Of a stretch of DNA of 13,171 nucleotides, positions 6,210 to 13,171 are shown one piece after another (position 1 is the stretch's first letter; every line of letters begins with the position of its first letter). The notes under the pieces are model-generated. The model was not told the origin of the DNA and ran no database searches. It was given only the letters and a program-made list of their open reading frames with translations. Made by a program: the position numbers and the translations under genes. This stretch comes from JBHHYN01 sp046757565 (GTDB lineage: Bacteria; Pseudomonadota; Gammaproteobacteria; Eutrophobiales; Eutrophobiaceae), in contig JBHHYN010000080.1 of assembly GCA_046757565.1 (NCBI GenBank), forward strand, positions 1 to 13,171. The letters are read 5' to 3'.

Positions 6210-7148
6210 GTGACTGAAGAAAATGGTGACATTAACGCTAATCAAGTCGTCAGTGAGCATTGCGGGATTTTTTCCATCGCGGGACCCATCCCCATTCAGG
6301 GCGCCTGGCGGGACATTACCTACTCACCGGTCAGGGACAATATCTGGACAGCCAGCGAGGGGATATACCGTACCATTTTTCTTGAGGGAGAACAGGGCAC
6401 AATTGCCTTTGATACCCTGACTACACCAGGTACTGCCCGCGCTTATGGCGCCGCTATTGGGCGAGTCTTTCCCGGGAAGACATTACACACTATAGTCTAT
6501 TCCCACGACCATCTGGATCATACCGGTTACGCAGCCGATCTGGCGCCCGATGCAGACATTATCGTCCATGACTTTGCCAATCAGGTAATTATTGGCAGGC
6601 AGTCTGATGGCCAGCTACCTGCTACTGAAGTCTGGGAAGGTGAACGCAAGTCCTACAAGATCGATGGATGCGAGTTTGAAATGATCTATCCCGGACCAAC
6701 GCACGGTGACGGTAATGTCGCAGCCTATTTCCCTCAGAGCAAACTGTTATTTATGGTGGACACGGTCGCGCCCGGTGTCGGCTACTGCTACTTGATGGAT
6801 TGGCACCTGACACACTATATCGCCGTGATGAAACGGTTTTTAAGCCTGGACTGGGATATCTTCATACCCGGGCACTTCTGGATTATCAATCGCCCTCAGT
6901 TCATTGAAATCCTGGATTACTGGGAACGCCAGTTTGATTTTGCCCAGCAGGCGATATTCGATGGAATTGATCCACACGACTTTGCCGGTATGCGCAGGTA
7001 CACGGATGAAAAACTGGGGCCGTCCGACCGTCACCAGTTCCGCTATTACGAATATGCTGCCATAAACCTGTCTCGCTATATGCAGGAGTACTTAAGTGGT
7101 GGATGGGGTATTGAAGGAAACATCGTGCCGGCAACGACACCGTTATAA
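6210..7148 (+). CDS. MBL-fold metallo-hydrolase, first of a tandem pair
   Basis: Metallo-beta-lactamase-fold protein of 312 residues with a complete set of metal ligands: H99, H101, D103 and H104 in SHDHLDH, H165 in GPTHGDGN, D184 in FMVDT and H222 in IPGHF. A dinuclear (usually Zn) hydrolase is therefore expected. There is no signal peptide, so it should be cytoplasmic. The N-terminal half (NIWTASEGIYRTIFLEG onward) loosely recalls the alkylsulfatase/SdsA-type MBL subgroup, but the C-terminal dimerisation and sterol-carrier domains of those enzymes are absent. The start is GTG with GGGGAG 9 nt upstream. The next gene, 13 nt on, encodes a paralogue. With the permease that follows, it probably hydrolyses an imported compound, which cannot be named from sequence alone. 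Confidence 0.88.
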   Translation: MTEENGDINANQVVSEHCGIFSIAGPIPIQGAWRDITYSPVRDNIWTASEGIYRTIFLEGEQGTIAFDTLTTPGTARAYGAAIGRVFPGKTLHTIVYSHDHLDHTGYAADLAPDADIIVHDFANQVIIGRQSDGQLPATEVWEGERKSYKIDGCEFEMIYPGPTHGDGNVAAYFPQSKLLFMVDTVAPGVGYCYLMDWHLTHYIAVMKRFLSLDWDIFIPGHFWIINRPQFIEILDYWERQFDFAQQAIFDGIDPHDFAGMRRYTDEKLGPSDRHQFRYYEYAAINLSRYMQEYLSGGWGIEGNIVPATTPL

Positions 7149-7161
7149 AAAGGGGACAGCC

Positions 7162-8076
7162 ATGAGAGAAAATTGCGGAAAATTCACTCTTGATGGCGCC
7201 CAGGCCTATCTCGCGGCTGAGCCTGACATGGAAACAACCAGGTTGTCGGAGCGGCTCTGGACAATCACTGATGGAAATTGCCGGACGCTGTTTATCGAAG
7301 CTGACAACAGTGTCATTGCCTATGATACCTTTGGCACACCCGGACGGGCGCGCGTCTATCAGCGCGCTATCGAAGCAGCCATACCGGACAAACCGGTTAA
7401 AACCATCATCTACACACATGATCATCTCGATCACAGCGGCTATGCAGCCGATCTTGCCGCTGATGCCGAGATCATTGCTGATGTAATTTGTGCAAAAGTG
7501 ATCAAACTGCGTAAAGCCGAAGGTCAATTGCAACCCACTCGCATCATTAGCGGCCGTGAAAACAGAATGAACATCGACGGTGTCGAGTTTACTCTGTTGA
7601 ACCCTGGCCCAACTCATGGATCCGGAAATATCAGCAGCTATTTCCCTGAAGAAAAGTTGCTGTTTTCATCTGATACTATCCTGGCCAATGCCAAGTACGG
7701 ATTTATGCCGGATTATCATATCCGCAACTTTGTGCAGTTTATGCGTGGCTTCCTGGACCTGGAGTGGGAGACCTTCGTGCCGGGGCGATTTGAACTGACT
7801 GACCGGGGAGGTTTCAAGAAGAGTTGTGATCTTGTTGCAGCCGTACAGGAGGAATCCCAACATGCATTCGCCGAGTTTGTCCCGATCTGGGCCTATGAAC
7901 CCATGCAGGAATATGTCAGCAATAAACTGGCGGGGAGGTTCGGTAATATGGACGGCTTCAATGAACATGTTGGTCAGATGGCTATCCGTATTGTACACCA
8001 CTACCTGATGGGTGGATGGGGGCTGGAAGATACCCGGGAAGCCAGGATTATGAGGGCGGACGAAGTAGAGTTATAG
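7162..8076 (+). CDS. MBL-fold metallo-hydrolase paralogue with altered last metal ligand
   Basis: Protein of 304 residues, clearly homologous to the preceding gene product along its length (shared AYDTFGTPG/AFDTLTTPG, HDHLDH.GYAADLA, NPGPTHG/YPGPTHG, and a C-terminal GGWG.E). Metal ligands H86, H88, D90, H91, H152 and D171 are present, but the last His of the first paralogue (IPGHF) is replaced by Arg209 (VPGRF). The second metal site should be weakened, so it may be mononuclear, changed in specificity, or act as a partner of the first protein. It also carries about 30 extra residues between that motif and the C-terminus, covering the segment around EYVSNKLAGRFGNMDGFNEH. The ATG at 7162 is chosen for AAAGGGG about 6 nt upstream; an upstream in-frame GTG at 7096 would overlap the first gene. 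Substrate unknown. Confidence 0.87.
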   Translation: MRENCGKFTLDGAQAYLAAEPDMETTRLSERLWTITDGNCRTLFIEADNSVIAYDTFGTPGRARVYQRAIEAAIPDKPVKTIIYTHDHLDHSGYAADLAADAEIIADVICAKVIKLRKAEGQLQPTRIISGRENRMNIDGVEFTLLNPGPTHGSGNISSYFPEEKLLFSSDTILANAKYGFMPDYHIRNFVQFMRGFLDLEWETFVPGRFELTDRGGFKKSCDLVAAVQEESQHAFAEFVPIWAYEPMQEYVSNKLAGRFGNMDGFNEHVGQMAIRIVHHYLMGGWGLEDTREARIMRADEVEL

Positions 8077-8121
8077 ATCCTCTGAAATGCCCGTGAAATA
8101 ATCTGCACAAGTACCCGGACG

Positions 8122-9561
8122 ATGGCCAATCAGGATCTCGCCACCACCATAGAAGATCATGCGCTTGAGCAGGTGCCTCAAGAGGATCGCAAGAACTGGC
8201 TCTGGATCACCTGGAACAGCGCCGGTCTCATCACCACCCTGGTCATGTTGTTTTTCGGGGCCCTGGTCTGTTTTGTGGCAGGGGTAAAGACAGCACTGCT
8301 TGCAGGAGCAGCTTCTTTCTGTATTACCATGCCGGTCGCGTGGGCACTGGCGCGCATTGCCTATACCACGGGTTACTCCAGCACGTTGATAACCCGGCAA
8401 TATGGTCTGGGAAACAGGGGATCGGCACTGGCATCCATTATTTTCGCCAGCTTTATAGTAGGATTTCTGGCGCTGGAAAATGCCCTGTTATATCGTGGCG
8501 TGGTCTTCTATTTCGGGATAGAAAATACGCTGCTTCACCAGGTGTTGATTTACGGCGGTCTGACACTTGTCTGGATTCTGCTCACCACATTTGGATTTGT
8601 TCTGGTGAGCCGTGTCTCTTCGATCATGCTGATTGCATTCCTGCTGGTGCTGGCCTATGTCCTTGCCGATATCCTGACGCAAACAGGAAGTAGTGTTGTA
8701 GAGGTGCTTGATTTTGGCAGCCAGTTTCCAGCTGATACCCTGTTACACATGGGGATAAGGACAGACCTGGATAAATTCATATTTGGTTTGAACATCCTGA
8801 TAGGCCCCGCCACGGGACTGGCGCTCAACAACGCGGATTTCGGCCGCTACGGTAAATCGACCGCTCATATCGGTACCGCAGTGACTATTGCTATTTTCAT
8901 GCAATCGCTGGTGATCATGCTGGTTGGTGGAATGCTCATGTATGCGGGCGCCGGCGTCATGGTCGACTACTACCATGCCGGCGGCATGTCCCTCAATGAA
9001 GCCCATCGCCAGGTATTGCGTAATCCTGACAGTATTGCCGCAACTTTCATGGTCTTTGCCGGTACCACCGGTTTTGTTTTGATGTTTCTTGCCCAGGCCA
9101 AGGCCCAGGTTTTGAATGCCTATAGTTCATCCCTGTGTCTGGCCAATCTGGTCGATGCGGTGACACACTGGCGGCCGGGGCGTTTTTTCTTTGTGATACT
9201 GGCCAATGTCATCGCCCTGCTCATGCTGTATGGGCATATCCTCGAGTATGTTGAGTCGTGGATCAGATTACTGGGTGTGATGTTAAGCGCCATCTCCGGC
9301 GTCATCATTCTGGATTACTACCTGCTTCGCCCGCGGCTGGAAAAACGTGGCAAAGCTCCTGCAGGGCAGGTAAGTGTCAATTGGGCCGGTGTTATTTCTG
9401 TTCTCCTTGCTGTCCTGTTAGCACATTTCCTCTTGAAACCTTACATACGGATCGAGGTGTTAACCTCTTATGCATTTGTATTCCTGATTTATCTACCGCT
9501 GAGGCTCTTCCTTGCCAGAGGGGACACGGGTAACTGTGCGCTAGGCAAACCTGGTGGATAG
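8122..9561 (+). CDS. NCS1-family (cytosine permease-like) membrane transporter
   Basis: Inner-membrane transporter of 479 residues with about twelve hydrophobic helices. Family marks are the N-terminal VPQEDRKNW (18-26), the segment TGYSSTLITRQYGLGNRGS (83-101) equivalent to the TGL..ARFSFG motif of CodB, and NNADFGRYGKS (236-246), equivalent to the PDF.RF motif between helices 6 and 7. NCS1 members carry cytosine, uracil, allantoin, hydantoins, thiamine or related N-heterocycles with H+ or Na+. The gene starts 45 nt after the second hydrolase with only a weak ribosome site (CCGGAC), so its expression may depend on read-through. The context suggests that it imports the substrate of the two hydrolases. 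The family is confident; the substrate is not known. Confidence 0.88.
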   Translation: MANQDLATTIEDHALEQVPQEDRKNWLWITWNSAGLITTLVMLFFGALVCFVAGVKTALLAGAASFCITMPVAWALARIAYTTGYSSTLITRQYGLGNRGSALASIIFASFIVGFLALENALLYRGVVFYFGIENTLLHQVLIYGGLTLVWILLTTFGFVLVSRVSSIMLIAFLLVLAYVLADILTQTGSSVVEVLDFGSQFPADTLLHMGIRTDLDKFIFGLNILIGPATGLALNNADFGRYGKSTAHIGTAVTIAIFMQSLVIMLVGGMLMYAGAGVMVDYYHAGGMSLNEAHRQVLRNPDSIAATFMVFAGTTGFVLMFLAQAKAQVLNAYSSSLCLANLVDAVTHWRPGRFFFVILANVIALLMLYGHILEYVESWIRLLGVMLSAISGVIILDYYLLRPRLEKRGKAPAGQVSVNWAGVISVLLAVLLAHFLLKPYIRIEVLTSYAFVFLIYLPLRLFLARGDTGNCALGKPGG

Positions 9562-9865
9562 GAACACAGCGCGACATATAGGGGGCAGGATAATTGTATC
9601 ATATTCAAATATTTTATAAATCCCAATATCAATTAGCGGATCACAGGGACAGTTCTCACGTATCACATATTAATAGCTTTGGTATAAGTCATGCTACGAT
9701 TACAAATATATAATGTGCAATGTGAGAACTGTTCCTTATTGCACTTATTGCTTCCAAGATAAGGTGGTCAAATCTTGTATAAAATGGATTTAATAAATGT
9801 ACAGAGATTAATTCAGACGAGAGAATGACATAAATTAACAATACTAACGAGAGAGGATAAGGCGG
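9562..9865. other. Intergenic stretch with an inverted-repeat element and no other gene
   Basis: This stretch of 304 bp is AT-rich. It holds the inverted-repeat element at 9646-9735 and, overlapping its right arm, a second 7-bp stem GTGCAAT / ATTGCAC (9715-9721 with 9738-9744). No open frame of credible length or clear rho-independent terminator for the permease gene was found. Confidence 0.5.
9646..9735. repeat. 90-bp element bounded by GGGACAGTTCTCAC inverted repeats
   Basis: The left arm GGGACAGTTCTCACGT (9646-9661) and the right arm, read on the other strand, GGAACAGTTCTCACAT (9735-9720), match in 14 of 16 bases; weaker similarity extends to 27 bases (21 of 27). The arms enclose an AT-rich core without coding potential. 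The shape fits a MITE or REP-type remnant. I found no clear target duplication, so mobility is inferred only from the symmetry. Confidence 0.55.
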
Positions 9866-10039
9866 ATGACTTCAAAACTAGAAATGGAAGAATATTTGTA
9901 CCGGCGTGCGATTGAGATTATCGAGTCTACTGATACAGGTGAAGTCAAAGAAAATTTGCTATTCCAGGAAGTCTGGCTTCCTTTGGGGAAGTTGTATAAA
10001 GACAGGATTACGGCCCCTAAGCCCGGGGGCGAGGAATAA
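9866..10039 (+). CDS. Hypothetical small protein, 57 residues
   Basis: A short gene beginning MTSKLEMEEYLYRRAIEIIE and ending APKPGGEE. GAGAGGATAAGGCGG directly precedes the ATG and gives a reasonable ribosome site. The product is acidic and mostly helical in character, without a membrane segment, signal peptide or Cys. Codon use looks ordinary, with no rare runs. I do not recognise the family. It stands alone: 304 bp after the permease gene and 284 bp before the DNA glycosylase gene, between two repeat segments, so it may be a small regulator, a remnant, or a chance frame. The main support is the ribosome site and clean helical pattern. Confidence 0.5.
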   Translation: MTSKLEMEEYLYRRAIEIIESTDTGEVKENLLFQEVWLPLGKLYKDRITAPKPGGEE

Positions 10040-10049
10040 GGAATATTAG

Positions 10050-10290
10050 GGTCGGCCGCTCGGTAATTGCTCCTGCATTACTCTCGATTGCCGCTCCCGG
10101 CGCAATTCTACCTCACCCGTCCATGGGGTCGTACCACCTACGGTCGCTCCTTGATTCCATGTCAATGCGACACTTGTGCATCCATGCACATCGTCCATGT
10201 AGGCGTCCTGGACGTCATGTTCTTGCAGCATTAGTGCATTCATGCACGTCACCCGATAAATTAATTGAGTCTGACCTTAATTTCTCCTCA
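10050..10290. repeat. Palindrome-rich dispersed-repeat-like segment
   Basis: This segment contains two nearly identical 14-nt palindromes, GTGCATCCATGCAC (10176-10189) and GTGCATTCATGCAC (10234-10247), with 6-bp arms and 2-nt loops, 58 bp apart. Between them is a third inverted repeat, GTCCA / TGGAC (10193-10197 with 10209-10213). It ends with TTAATTGAGTCTGACCTTAA (10261-10280), a sequence type I associate with dispersed repeats in gammaproteobacteria. A 68-codon frame on the minus strand (10046-10252) spans these palindromes and looks like a by-product, not a gene. Confidence 0.45.
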
Positions 10291-10323
10291 GCTAAACGAT
10301 AACATACAAACCTGATCTTATTT

Positions 10324-10800
10324 ATGAAAACACTTCCCGATTATTTGGAACATAACTTAAAGATTCTTTCGATAGGCCTGAATCCATCGCCGGTATCTGT
10401 CGAGTCGGGTTATTATTTTGCTAACCCACGCAACCGGTTCTGGAAGGCCTTGAACGGATCTGACCTGGTCAAAAAACCCACCCGGATGGGCGATGAATTA
10501 CGTGCAGCCGATTACCGGGAGGGAGCACCGGTGTTGAAGGAAAAAATACTCACCTATCAGCCCGGTATCGCCTGGTTTCACGGCAAGGGTACATACAAGA
10601 ATTATTTGAAATACGCTGACGGTACTGATGCAGCAATTCCCTGGGGAGCACAAAAGCATACTATTGGGAAAACACGTGTCTTTGTGACGCCCAATCCCAG
10701 CCCTGCCAATGCGCAATACTCCCTCGATGACCTGATCAGGTTTTATAATGAAATGGTGAGTTACCAGATACGCGAGCTATTCGGGCTCGGGATCAGTTGA
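10324..10800 (+). CDS. Mismatch-specific uracil/thymine DNA glycosylase (Mug/TDG family)
   Basis: Base-excision repair enzyme of 158 residues, expected to remove uracil or thymine opposite guanine, or related damaged bases such as ethenocytosine. Motif 1 is GLNPS (18-22) with Asn20 at the catalytic position of Mug Asn18 and TDG Asn140. It is followed by GYYFANPRNRFWKAL (29-43), equivalent to the G.PFAHP.NRFWK block of Mug. Motif 2 is TPNPSPANAQYS (122-133), the minor-groove/wedge loop, which has NPSPANAQYS where Mug has NPSGLSR. Length is close to the E. coli protein (168). The ATG has no strong ribosome site. It stands alone and converges on the oxidoreductase gene with 58 bp between stop codons. 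Confident in family; substrate preference cannot be read from sequence. Confidence 0.87.
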   Translation: MKTLPDYLEHNLKILSIGLNPSPVSVESGYYFANPRNRFWKALNGSDLVKKPTRMGDELRAADYREGAPVLKEKILTYQPGIAWFHGKGTYKNYLKYADGTDAAIPWGAQKHTIGKTRVFVTPNPSPANAQYSLDDLIRFYNEMVSYQIRELFGLGIS

Positions 10801-10858
10801 TTATTTGTTATGGGTCAGTAGTCACTCGTCACAAGCCATCAGTTCTCAAGGCTTCTAT

Positions 10859-12997
10859 CTACGCGGCTCGCTCAATCTCGACCAGGCTGTCAAAAACCCT
10901 GGGGGCGTGACCCATGTCTGCAAAGTCTGCAGAATTGACAAAATTAACTGTGCCCTTATTTAACTGCCGCCAATAACCCAGTGTTGTCACAACCAGACCC
11001 GGATTCACGTCTTCGGATATCCGGGCTAATGCTTCATACTCACCCCGGTCGTTAAAGACCCGGACGCGATCGCCATCCTTGATACCGCGTGCATCGGCAT
11101 CCGCTTCATTGATCAACACGAATTGTTCACCCTGGCCTTTAATCTTGTGATCCATGTTGGCATAGCAGGAATTGAGAAAACCATGACTCTTGGGTGCAAT
11201 GATATTCAACGGGTATTTACTGGCCAGTTCCGGGTTGGTTTCCGGCAGTTCTTTTGAAGGGACATAATCCGGCAAGGTGTCCAGTGGTTCGCTGTTGCCC
11301 GGTTGCAGGTCTTCATACATCTGGCGAAACGGTGGCACAACGAAATTACCATTGGCGGCGGTTTCGGATAAAAATTCACACTTGCCTGACGGTGTCGGGA
11401 AGTTACCTTCTTTGTGGGGTGCGCGATCATCCGCTGTGCCGATGTTAAGGCGGCCAAAGCCGTGTTTGCGCAAGTGATCCAGATCGATACCTTCACAGGC
11501 CGGGGAATCCCAGTCAACGAAATGCTCCAGGCATTCGGAATCAGACCATTTGAATCGTTCCTCATCAAAGCCCATGCGTGCAGCCAGACGCCGGAAGATT
11601 TCATTATTAGGCAATGCTTCGCCCGGCGGTTCGACACATTTGGTGTTGTAGGTGAGGTAATTGTGTCCCCAGGACAGGATAATGTCTTCCATTTCTGCGC
11701 CCATGGCTGCGGGTAAAACGATATCGGCATAGGAGGCGGTATCCGAAATAAAATGTTCAGCCGAGACCAGGAACAGATCGTCCCGTAACAAGCCCTTCAT
11801 GATCTTTTCGCCTTCAGGTGCCTGCGTAACCGGGTTTGAATTCCAGCACATCATGGACATGATTGGCGGATCCAGGCCCAGTTTACCGGTCAGTGCCCGG
11901 CCGATCTGCAGGTTATTGACTACACGTGTGCCTTGCGGAATAAAGTCTGGTCTTGATATGACGTCCAGCTTGTAAGGGTGCTCCCAAAACGTCATTTGAT
12001 AAATACCGCCACCCACATCACGCCAGGCACCGGTTAATGACGGCAGACAACAGATAGCGCGTATGGCCTGACCACCACCCCAGTTTCTTTCCAGTGCGAC
12101 ACCGACGCGGATCGCAGCCGGGCTGGTTTTGGCAAATTCACGTGCAAGTGTGCGGATATCTTCCGCGGGAATGCCGGTGATCTTCGCGGCCCACTCCGGT
12201 GTGCGTTGTTTGGCCCGTTGCGCCAGTTCCTTGTAACCCACGGTATAGTTGTCAACATAATCCTGATCCACCAGCTTTTCTTCGATGATGGTATTGATCA
12301 TTGCCATTGCCAGAGCCCCGTCGGTACCGGGACGAACACAGATGTGCCAGTCTGCCTGTTTGGCGGTACGGGACTTGTAGGGATCAATAACAATAACCCT
12401 GGCGCCATTCTTTCTGGCGTCTTCAACAAAATGCCAGGCATGCAGGTTGGTACTGACACTGTTACAACCCCAGATAATTATATATCTGGAGTGAACAAAA
12501 CTTTCCGGGTCAACACCACTGGTGGGACCATTGGTCAGTACCCAGGCCGTAGCAGATCCTTCACCGCAAAATGTCCGTTCACATACGGTTGCCCCGAGCC
12601 GGTTAAAAAAGGCATCGCCGCCGTTCAAGCCGTGATTCAATCCCTGGTGTCCTAAATAGCTGTAAGGGATGATTGCCTGTGACCCATACTCGTTAATTAT
12701 GGCATTCCAGCGCTCAGTAATTTCATTCAACGCTTCATCCCATGATATGCGTTCAAATTGTTTGCTGCCTTTGGCGCCGGTACGACGCAAGGGATACAAC
12801 AGACGGTCAGGATGATAATGACGCTTTTCATAATCCTTCAACTTGACACACAGACTACCACGGGTCATGGGGTGTGCTTTATTCCCTTTGACGCCTGTCA
12901 GCTTGCCGTCTTCGACTTCGAAGATCATGGAACAGGTATCGGGACAATCATGCGGGCAACCACCGTGATGGGTTTCTTTTAGTTGTGCAGACATCAT
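10859..12997 (-). CDS. Molybdopterin-containing oxidoreductase, [4Fe-4S], DMSO-reductase superfamily
   Basis: Large catalytic subunit of about 712 residues (numbering here from the upstream GTG at 13003). The N-terminal [4Fe-4S] site is C16-x3-C20-x3-C24-x27-C52 in GGCPHDCPDTCSM and GSLCVKLK. A Mo-bis-MGD core follows, with GCNSVSTN, VIDPYKSRTAKQAD and RPGTDGALAMAM segments, and a C-terminal molybdopterin-dinucleotide binding domain (about 595-714: SHGFLNSCYANMD, then VRVFNDRGE). Cys146 in ERTFCGEGS lies where Nap-type enzymes have the Mo-ligating Cys; that is inference. No Tat signal precedes the cluster, so the protein is probably cytoplasmic. GAGG lies 5 nt before the ATG at 12997; the ATG at 12994 and the GTG at 13003 are alternatives. 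No FeS, membrane or chaperone partner gene lies beside it. Substrate unknown: candidates include formate, thiosulfate/polysulfide or hydroxylated organics. Confidence 0.88.
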   Translation of the reverse strand: MMSAQLKETHHGGCPHDCPDTCSMIFEVEDGKLTGVKGNKAHPMTRGSLCVKLKDYEKRHYHPDRLLYPLRRTGAKGSKQFERISWDEALNEITERWNAIINEYGSQAIIPYSYLGHQGLNHGLNGGDAFFNRLGATVCERTFCGEGSATAWVLTNGPTSGVDPESFVHSRYIIIWGCNSVSTNLHAWHFVEDARKNGARVIVIDPYKSRTAKQADWHICVRPGTDGALAMAMINTIIEEKLVDQDYVDNYTVGYKELAQRAKQRTPEWAAKITGIPAEDIRTLAREFAKTSPAAIRVGVALERNWGGGQAIRAICCLPSLTGAWRDVGGGIYQMTFWEHPYKLDVISRPDFIPQGTRVVNNLQIGRALTGKLGLDPPIMSMMCWNSNPVTQAPEGEKIMKGLLRDDLFLVSAEHFISDTASYADIVLPAAMGAEMEDIILSWGHNYLTYNTKCVEPPGEALPNNEIFRRLAARMGFDEERFKWSDSECLEHFVDWDSPACEGIDLDHLRKHGFGRLNIGTADDRAPHKEGNFPTPSGKCEFLSETAANGNFVVPPFRQMYEDLQPGNSEPLDTLPDYVPSKELPETNPELASKYPLNIIAPKSHGFLNSCYANMDHKIKGQGEQFVLINEADADARGIKDGDRVRVFNDRGEYEALARISEDVNPGLVVTTLGYWRQLNKGTVNFVNSADFADMGHAPRVFDSLVEIERAA

Positions 12998-13024
12998 TCT
13001 CACCTCTGGCCAGGAATATAATTA

Positions 13025-13037
13025 ATGATCGGATCAT
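13025..13037. promoter_or_regulatory. Palindrome ATGATC-G-GATCAT upstream of the molybdopterin oxidoreductase
   Basis: A 13-nt perfect inverted repeat begins 28 bp upstream of the start codon at 12997, in the leader or promoter. A weak promoter on the minus strand may lie further up (TTGTCC at 13130-13125 and TATAAA at 13109-13104, but only 15 bp apart). The palindrome could be an operator; no regulator is identified. Confidence 0.28.
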
Positions 13038-13171
13038 ATGCTGGTATTGATGCCGAGACCAGTGTGTAATTTGCCAAGTAGAGGGGATAAATTAACCGCT
13101 TTTTTTATAAGGAAATTAAAGTCCGGACAATTCAAATAACAATGAGTAATAATTAGATGCGAATACGGGTT

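Noticed and set aside
6901..7617. 238-codon minus-strand frame opposite the hydrolase genes
   Set aside because: It is antisense to two well-supported MBL-fold genes with clear metal motifs, and it lacks any recognisable domain.
10046..10252. 68-codon minus-strand frame
   Set aside because: It spans the palindromic repeat segment and has no proper ribosome site; its composition follows the repeats.
11206..11730. 174-codon minus-strand frame inside the molybdopterin oxidoreductase
   Set aside because: It is a shifted frame of the oxidoreductase on the same strand; the main frame is unbroken across the region, so it is not evidence of a frameshift.

Overview
The window holds twelve protein genes in three blocks and several short palindromic repeats. 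GC content is moderate, genes are compact with Shine-Dalgarno sites, and the REP-like hairpins resemble those of Pseudomonadota. I would guess a gammaproteobacterium or related anaerobe or facultative anaerobe, but no rRNA or marker gene settles this.

Block 1 (about 190-4658, minus strand) is one operon, read right to left: gcdA-like carboxyltransferase, a 41-residue single-helix membrane peptide, a gcdB-like Na+-translocating beta subunit, a 71-residue biotin carrier, and an acyl-CoA dehydrogenase. The four upstream genes make a biotin-dependent Na+-pumping glutaconyl-CoA decarboxylase. The dehydrogenase carries the residues expected of a non-decarboxylating glutaryl-CoA dehydrogenase: a conserved Arg, and Val instead of Tyr just before the catalytic Glu. 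Together they would take glutaryl-CoA to glutaconyl-CoA and then crotonyl-CoA plus CO2, saving the decarboxylation energy as a Na+ gradient. Glutaryl-CoA comes from aromatic, lysine/tryptophan or dicarboxylate breakdown.

Block 2 (5043-9561, plus strand) is divergent from block 1: a RidA-family protein that lacks the deaminase Arg, a MarR regulator, two tandem paralogous metallo-beta-lactamase-fold hydrolases, and an NCS1-type (cytosine permease-like) transporter. It looks like a small uptake and catabolic cassette for a nucleobase-like or other N-containing compound; the substrate is unknown. A 142-bp MITE with terminal inverted repeats, an 11-bp target duplication and two GC hairpins has inserted at the marR stop codon and splits the cassette.

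Block 3 (9562-13171) holds a 90-bp inverted-repeat element, an unrecognised 57-residue protein, a palindrome-rich repeat segment, a Mug/TDG-type mismatch DNA glycosylase (plus) and, convergent to it, a cytoplasmic [4Fe-4S] molybdopterin oxidoreductase (minus) with no partner subunit in the window.

No tRNA, rRNA, CRISPR array, intact transposase or prophage gene was seen.
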